Part shown: positions 59,653-64,000 of the stretch, piece after piece
How positions within the stretch are numbered: the first letter of the stretch is position 1
Layout: each line of letters opens with the position of its first letter
The notes under the pieces: model-generated
What the model was told of the DNA's origin: nothing
The model's database searches: none
Seen by the model: the letters and a program-made list of their open reading frames with translations, nothing else
Assembly (NCBI GenBank): GCA_040901795.1
Contig: JBBDYH010000162.1
Coordinates: 1-64,000, forward strand
Reading direction: 5' to 3'
DNA: 64,000 bases
Source of the DNA: JBBDYH01 sp040901795
GTDB lineage: Bacteria > Planctomycetota > Planctomycetia > Pirellulales > JALHPA01
Made by a program: the position numbers and the translations under genes

Positions 59653-60678
59653 CTACGGCGTGCCACCCCGTACCAAACCAGGATGCGCATCGAGTTCGAG
59701 TGACTCGACGAGGCCGGCCTGCAAGCGCTCGACCGCCAGCGCTCCCATCACTGCATTGTCGGTGCAAAGTTTCGGCGGCGGAATGTGCAGGGCGATCTTC
59801 TGCTGCTGACAGGCAACTTCCAACTGCCGGCGAAAGTCGCTATTCGCCGCCACTCCTCCGGCTACGCAAAGCTTGCGCAAGCCGGTCTGCTCGATCGCCT
59901 GCAGCGATTTGCCCACCAGGCAATCGATCACCGCTTGCTGAAAGCTGGCCGCCAGGTTGGCGACCGTCTGCGGCGCTAGCGACGACGGATCGACCGGCAT
60001 CCCTTGTCCCGCGATCTGATAACGCACGGCGGTCTTCAGGCCGCTAAAGCTGAAGTCGAGCCGCTCGTCGCGTATTAGCGACCGCGGGAAGGCGTACGCG
60101 CGTGGATCGCCCATCGTGGCCGCGCGCTCGATCGATGGCCCGCCCGGGTATGGCAAGCCGAGCATGCTGGCTACTTTGTCGAAGGCTTCGCCGGCGGCAT
60201 CGTCGATGGTGCCTCCCAAGGGCGTGAAATCGAGGGCCGTGAGGCAGCGGTACAAACTCGTATGGCCGCCGCTGACGACAAGCCCGACGCAAGGGAACAC
60301 ATCCGGGCCGTCGACGATGCGGCAAGCGTAGATATGCGCTTGCAAGTGGTTGACCGCGATCAGCGGAATGTCGAGCGCCAGCGCGAGCGCCTTGGCCGCC
60401 GCCAGGCCGACCAGCAGCGAGCCGGCCAGACCGGGCTGGTTCGCGACCGCGACGGCGTTCAGGTCCGCGAGCCGCAGACCGGCTCTGCCAATGGCCTCGT
60501 CGATCACCGGCAGGATTCGCTCGAGGTGGGCTCGAGAGGCGATCTCCGGCACGATCCCGCCGAAGCGCTGGTGCAGCTCATCCTGCGAAGCGACCACCGA
60601 CGAGAGCACTTGCAACTTGTCGGTGACAACCGCCGCGGCCGTTTCGTCGCACGTGGTCTCGATGGTGAGGAGATTCAT
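59653..60678 (-). CDS. tsaD: tRNA threonylcarbamoyladenosine synthase subunit TsaD
   Basis: 341 residues. MNLLTIETTCDETAAAVV, NQPGLAGSLLVGLAAAKALALALDIPLIAVNHLQAHIY (HxxxH metal ligands), VSGGHTSLYRC and LCVAGGVAANSDFRRQLE are the signatures of the ASKHA-fold enzyme that transfers threonylcarbamoyl to A37 of ANN-reading tRNAs. ATG 60678 is preferred over the TTG one codon upstream. Partners TsaB/C/E are not here. Confidence 0.95.
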   Translation of the reverse strand: MNLLTIETTCDETAAAVVTDKLQVLSSVVASQDELHQRFGGIVPEIASRAHLERILPVIDEAIGRAGLRLADLNAVAVANQPGLAGSLLVGLAAAKALALALDIPLIAVNHLQAHIYACRIVDGPDVFPCVGLVVSGGHTSLYRCLTALDFTPLGGTIDDAAGEAFDKVASMLGLPYPGGPSIERAATMGDPRAYAFPRSLIRDERLDFSFSGLKTAVRYQIAGQGMPVDPSSLAPQTVANLAASFQQAVIDCLVGKSLQAIEQTGLRKLCVAGGVAANSDFRRQLEVACQQQKIALHIPPPKLCTDNAVMGALAVERLQAGLVESLELDAHPGLVRGGTP

Positions 60679-60679
60679 C

Positions 60680-60748
60680 AAAAATGACGAAGGACGAAAT
60701 CCGAATGACGAATACGAGCAGGTTTGTTTGTCATTTCATTCGTCATTG
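60680..60748. repeat. Degenerate ATGACGAA repeats
   Basis: Words AATGACGAAGG, GAATGACGAAT and the inverted CATTCGTCATT fill the gap between tsaD and the S41 protease gene. Confidence 0.75.
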
Positions 60749-60754
60749 TCCCCA

Positions 60755-62380
60755 TCATTCAGCGCGGGCCAATTCGCTAGTGAGATACTCGATTGCCTTT
60801 TGCAATTGGCGGTCGACGAACTCGGGAGACATTTGGGGATCCGGCTTGGCCTCAGCCTTCGGCGGGTCCTTTGTCGCGTCGCCGCCCTGTTTGACGTCTT
60901 CATCGGCCTTGTCTTCGGACTTGGCATCATCCTTCTTGTCGCCGTCGCTGGCTTTTCCTTCGGCGGGCTTGTCGGCCTTGTCCGCTGCGTCGGGCTTATT
61001 GTCGGCGTCCGTTTTCGCCGCTTCGTCATCAGGCTTGGCCTCGTCCTGTTGTTCGTCGTCCTTCTCGACGCGCTCGGTCTGGGGGTTCCGCGGTTTCGCT
61101 GCCAGGATGTCCCGCTGACGGCGATGCTGCACCAACCGGCCCAGTTCCCGGTCGGAAAGCTTCATCTCGTAGCCGTCATTGGGCTTCACGCCCCACTCGT
61201 CGGTTTCCTTGGCGTCGGGAAAGCGGTGGATGTTGTGGCCGTTGGGCCGCTGGTAGCTGGCCGTGGTGAGCTTCAAGGCGCTTTTGCCGCTCTCCAGCTC
61301 GATGACGTTCTGCACGCTCCCCTTGCCCCAGGTGCGGTCGCCGATGATGACGGCGCGATTGTGGTCTTGCAGCGAGGCGGCGACGATTTCACTGGCGCTC
61401 GCGCTATAGCGGTTCACCAGCACCACCATGGGAAATCCTTCATAGGTTCCCTCCTTCTTGGCCTCCCAGCTCCGTTCGGGAATGGTGCGCCCCTTGGTGC
61501 TCACGATCTTGCCGTCCGCCAGAAACAGATCAGCCACCTCCACCGCGGAGTTTAGCAAACCGCCCGGGTTGAACCGCAGATCGAGCACGAGTCCACGCAG
61601 GTTGCGGCTGACCAGCTCGTCGAGCGCTTTGCGGAGATCGGCAGCCGAGTCGCGGCTAAACGCTGTGAGCCGGATGTAGCCGATTCCCTTGTCCGCATCG
61701 AGCATGAATTCCCACTCGTCGTTCGGCTTGCGGCGATCGCCAAGCACGGTGTCGACGTGGATTACTTCGCGCTTGAGCGTGACGGTCTCTTCTCGATCGT
61801 CCAGCGCGTGCAGTACCGTGAACGTGACGGTTGTGCCGGCTTCGCCCTTGAGTTTTCGCACCGCCTCTTCAACGTCGATCCCTTGGGTCGGCTCTCCGGC
61901 GATCTTGACGATGCGATCGCCGGCCTGAATGCCGGCCCGATACGCCGGGGTGCCGACCAGCGGGCTGAGAACCTTGAGCTGCCCGTCGTCGATGGTAATC
62001 TGGATGCCAATGCCGCCGAACTGGCTTTCGACCGACGTCTTGAAGCCGCCGAACTCCTCCGGCCCGATGTAGCTGGAATAAGGATCGAGTTTACTGAGCA
62101 CGCCCTTGATGGCGGCTTCCATCAGCTCGCGGCGATCGACCTCTTGGACGTAGTTCCGCTCGACCTGATCGACGGTATCGGCAAACGAGCGAAAGAGCTC
62201 GTAGTACTCGTCGTCGGACTTCAGCGGCAGCTTGTCGGATTTCTGCTGTTCGTTGGAAGATTTGGCGGCCGTCTTAGCCGCATCGTCTGGCTTCTTTTCA
62301 GCCGGCTCATCGGCGGCACGCAGCAGGCCTCCGACTAAGCCAAACGTGAGGCACAAGCCGAGCAAGCGGAAAAGGGACAT
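60755..62380 (-). CDS. S41 (C-terminal processing) protease with PDZ domain
   Basis: 541 residues; signal peptide LFRLLGLCLTFGLVGGLLRA, then a Lys/Asp-rich linker. N-terminal helices (LFRSFADTVDQVERNYVQEVDRRELMEAAIKGVLSKLDPYSSYIGP), PDZ (GGIGIQITIDDGQLKVLSPLVGTPAYRAGIQAGDRIVKIAG) and the protease core with VLVNRYSASASEIVAASLQDHNRAVIIGDRTWGKGSVQ, where the Ser before E and the Lys in WGKG form the dyad. The last 110 residues are a low-complexity Asp/Lys/Ala tail (DDEAAKTDADNKPDAADKADKP) of unknown use. Periplasmic processing or degradation protease. Confidence 0.92.
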   Translation of the reverse strand: MSLFRLLGLCLTFGLVGGLLRAADEPAEKKPDDAAKTAAKSSNEQQKSDKLPLKSDDEYYELFRSFADTVDQVERNYVQEVDRRELMEAAIKGVLSKLDPYSSYIGPEEFGGFKTSVESQFGGIGIQITIDDGQLKVLSPLVGTPAYRAGIQAGDRIVKIAGEPTQGIDVEEAVRKLKGEAGTTVTFTVLHALDDREETVTLKREVIHVDTVLGDRRKPNDEWEFMLDADKGIGYIRLTAFSRDSAADLRKALDELVSRNLRGLVLDLRFNPGGLLNSAVEVADLFLADGKIVSTKGRTIPERSWEAKKEGTYEGFPMVVLVNRYSASASEIVAASLQDHNRAVIIGDRTWGKGSVQNVIELESGKSALKLTTASYQRPNGHNIHRFPDAKETDEWGVKPNDGYEMKLSDRELGRLVQHRRQRDILAAKPRNPQTERVEKDDEQQDEAKPDDEAAKTDADNKPDAADKADKPAEGKASDGDKKDDAKSEDKADEDVKQGGDATKDPPKAEAKPDPQMSPEFVDRQLQKAIEYLTSELARAE

Positions 62381-62449
62381 GGGTGGACCTCGCGGGAGTG
62401 GCGGATGGCGGCGGGCGAGCCAGCGCCATTCCTTAACGGCCAGTTAAGA

Positions 62450-62520
62450 CTGGGGAACTAGGATTTGAACCTAGACTAACTGGTCCAGAGCCAGTCGTGC
62501 TACCGTTACACCATTCCCCA
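62450..62520 (-). tRNA. tRNA-Gln(CTG)
   Basis: Acceptor TGGGGAA/TTCCCCA, D-arm GTGT/GCAC, anticodon stem ACTGG/CCAGT with loop CTCTGGA (CTG), T-stem CTAGG/CCTAG. All stems pair; discriminator G. Confidence 0.95.
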
Positions 62521-62776
62521 AAAGAGCAAGCGCAACACTATGCGCAGCTTGTATTAGCGTAGGATTGCGGCTAGCGAGCGTCAAGGCCGGACACCAGACT
62601 GCGCGATTGTTTGCCCAATACCCATCCGTAGCGCAAGTTGTTCTAATACTAGGAGAAGCGTCCGAGTTGCTGCTGCGAGAATCATACCAGGCCCACCTCA
62701 GCATCGCCCGTCGAACTAATCCCCGCCGTTTCTCGTACAACACTTGCTTTCGCCCCGAATTTCGCCTTGGCCCTGT

Positions 62777-64000
62777 ATGTCGGACACTGTGCGCATCACC
62801 GAGACGGTTGAGCTCGACCTTTCCGGCCGGCAGCTTGGTGATTACCGAATCCTCCGCCGGTTGGGTCGCGGCGGCATGGCGGATGTGTACCTGGCCGAAC
62901 AGACCTCACTCCGGCGGCAAGTTGCGCTCAAGGTGCTGAAGCGTGAGTTCTCGTCCGACGACACGTACGTCCGCCGCTTTCACTTCGAGGCGCAAGCGGC
63001 AGCGGCCCTGGTGCATGCCAATATTGTGCAGATCTACGAGGTGGGCCGCGTCGAGAGCTATCACTACATCGCGCAGGAGTACGTGCAAGGCTATAACCTC
63101 CGCGAGTTGATGACGCGGCGCGGCCTGCCGGAGCCGAAGCTCGCGCTGTCGATCATGCGTCAAGTCACCGCGGCGCTTGCCCGCGCGGCCGAACAAGGCG
63201 TGATCCATCGCGACATCAAGCCCGAGAACATCATGCTGACCAAGGATGGCGAAGTGAAGGTCGCCGACTTCGGCCTGGCGCGGATCACTGGGAATGGTAA
63301 GTCGCTCAACCTGACGCAGGTGGGCATCACTATGGGCACTCCGCTCTATATGAGTCCGGAACAGGTCGAGGGCCGATCGCTCGATACGCGCAGTGACCTC
63401 TATTCCCTGGGCGTGACCTGCTATCACATGTTGGCCGGCGAACCGCCGTTTCGCGGCGAGACGGCGCTGGCGGTCGCCATCCAGCACGTGCGGTCGGAGC
63501 CGGAGCGGCTGGAAAGCTTGCGGGCCGATTTGCCGGCCGGACTGTGCCGCGTGGTTCACAAGATGATGGCCAAAGAGCCCCAGCAGCGATTCCAGCATCC
63601 GCGCGAGGTGTTGCGGGAGCTGCGCTCACTGCAAGCGCCGACGGAGGGTGAACAAAGCGAGGTGGCCGACGAGTGGACGGCGGGTGAACTGGCCGCATTA
63701 GGTGAAACGCCGATTGCGTTCACTCAGGAGTTGGATGGCCTGATGAAGACGCAAACCATGTTGGCGGCGAACAATCGCTGGCGGAAGTACGCCGCGGCGG
63801 CGGCCGTCGGCGCATTGCTCGTGGGTGGTTTGATTGGGTTTGCCTCGCGAGAGTCGTTTTTGTTGGCGGATCAGCAGGCGAGTTTGGGTATCGAGCAAGA
63901 GACAGCCGAAGCGCAAGTTCAATACGCGCTGTTCTTCGAGGGCGGCAACAATCCCGACGCCTGGGACGCCGTGCTTACGCATCATGCCGATTCGCCTGAT
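62777..64000 (+). CDS. Ser/Thr protein kinase, 3' end outside window
   Basis: At least 408 residues, open to the window edge. Kinase core: LGRGGMADVYLA (Gly loop), VALKVL (Lys52), IHRDIKPENIML (HRD 144-146), VADFGLARI (DFG 164-166), MGTPLYMSPEQVEGRSLDTRSDLYSLG. A membrane segment (AAAAAVGALLVGGLIGFAS, about 338-357) follows a TQELDGLMKTQTM linker, so the unseen part lies outside the cytoplasm. Fits PknB-like Hanks-type kinases, with a short 18-residue N-terminal part before the kinase domain. No operon partner visible. Confidence 0.92.
   Translation, partial: MSDTVRITETVELDLSGRQLGDYRILRRLGRGGMADVYLAEQTSLRRQVALKVLKREFSSDDTYVRRFHFEAQAAAALVHANIVQIYEVGRVESYHYIAQEYVQGYNLRELMTRRGLPEPKLALSIMRQVTAALARAAEQGVIHRDIKPENIMLTKDGEVKVADFGLARITGNGKSLNLTQVGITMGTPLYMSPEQVEGRSLDTRSDLYSLGVTCYHMLAGEPPFRGETALAVAIQHVRSEPERLESLRADLPAGLCRVVHKMMAKEPQQRFQHPREVLRELRSLQAPTEGEQSEVADEWTAGELAALGETPIAFTQELDGLMKTQTMLAANNRWRKYAAAAAVGALLVGGLIGFASRESFLLADQQASLGIEQETAEAQVQYALFFEGGNNPDAWDAVLTHHADSPD

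Noticed and set aside
1..64000. CRISPR array, complete prophage or insertion sequence
   Set aside because: No regularly spaced identical repeats, no phage structural or packaging genes, and no transposase were seen; the short-word repeats have no spacers.

Overview
The window looks like planctomycete chromosome, most like the Pirellulales group (family-level inference; the species cannot be told). The markers are: two DUF1800/DUF1501 pairs, a DUF1552/DUF1592 cytochrome pair, Cys-type sulfatases, PEP-CTERM proteins, a BlaI/M56 pair with a very long carboxypeptidase-regulatory-like tail, several PQQ-like beta-propeller proteins, a VWA protein with glycine-rich tracts, and many intergenic palindromes. 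The DNA is GC-rich throughout and no stretch looks like an intact phage or insertion sequence.

Layout. 0-3.7 kb: the tail of a TPR-like protein, an integrase-like remnant, tRNA-Arg(CCG), a hairpin-rich leader, a beta-strand-repeat PEP-CTERM protein, and a truncated phosphotriesterase gene abutting it. 3.7-10 kb: two sulfatases in tandem, then on the other strand a DUF1800-DUF1501 pair. 10-16 kb: BlaI-type repressor plus an 1809-residue M56 sensor/protease, with a good promoter/operator candidate and a divergent candidate small RNA. 16.2-18.7 kb: an array of 18 tRNA-like genes on the minus strand with an HNH endonuclease gene inside it; five of these tRNA genes carry the same small hairpin element at different positions. 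19-26 kb: secreted proteins, DUF1552, and a large cytochrome-type protein split by a frameshift. 26-37 kb: a DUF5060 glycoside-hydrolase-like protein, a two-domain esterase-like protein, three PQQ-like proteins and a toxin-antitoxin-like pair. 37-43 kb: a secreted protein, the second DUF1800-DUF1501 pair and a GH5-like cellulase. 43-49.7 kb: small accessory genes (two papain/transglutaminase-like, PEP-CTERM, ORF6N, gamma-glutamylcyclotransferase-like) around signal peptidase I. 49.7-64 kb: inositol oxygenase, two transsulfuration-type PLP enzymes, an HtrA protease, a 1399-residue VWA protein, TsaD, an S41 protease, tRNA-Gln(CTG) and a Ser/Thr kinase that runs off the end.

How it fits together: most proteins are exported (signal peptides, Tat-like RR motifs, PEP-CTERM tails) and point to polysaccharide and sulfated-polymer breakdown, with envelope proteases and signalling. 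The most unusual part is the tRNA array with a repeated hairpin element inside D-, anticodon-, variable- and T/acceptor regions. Two other palindromes lie inside reading frames and keep them open. Anticodons and element boundaries were worked out by hand folding; no covariance-model search was possible.
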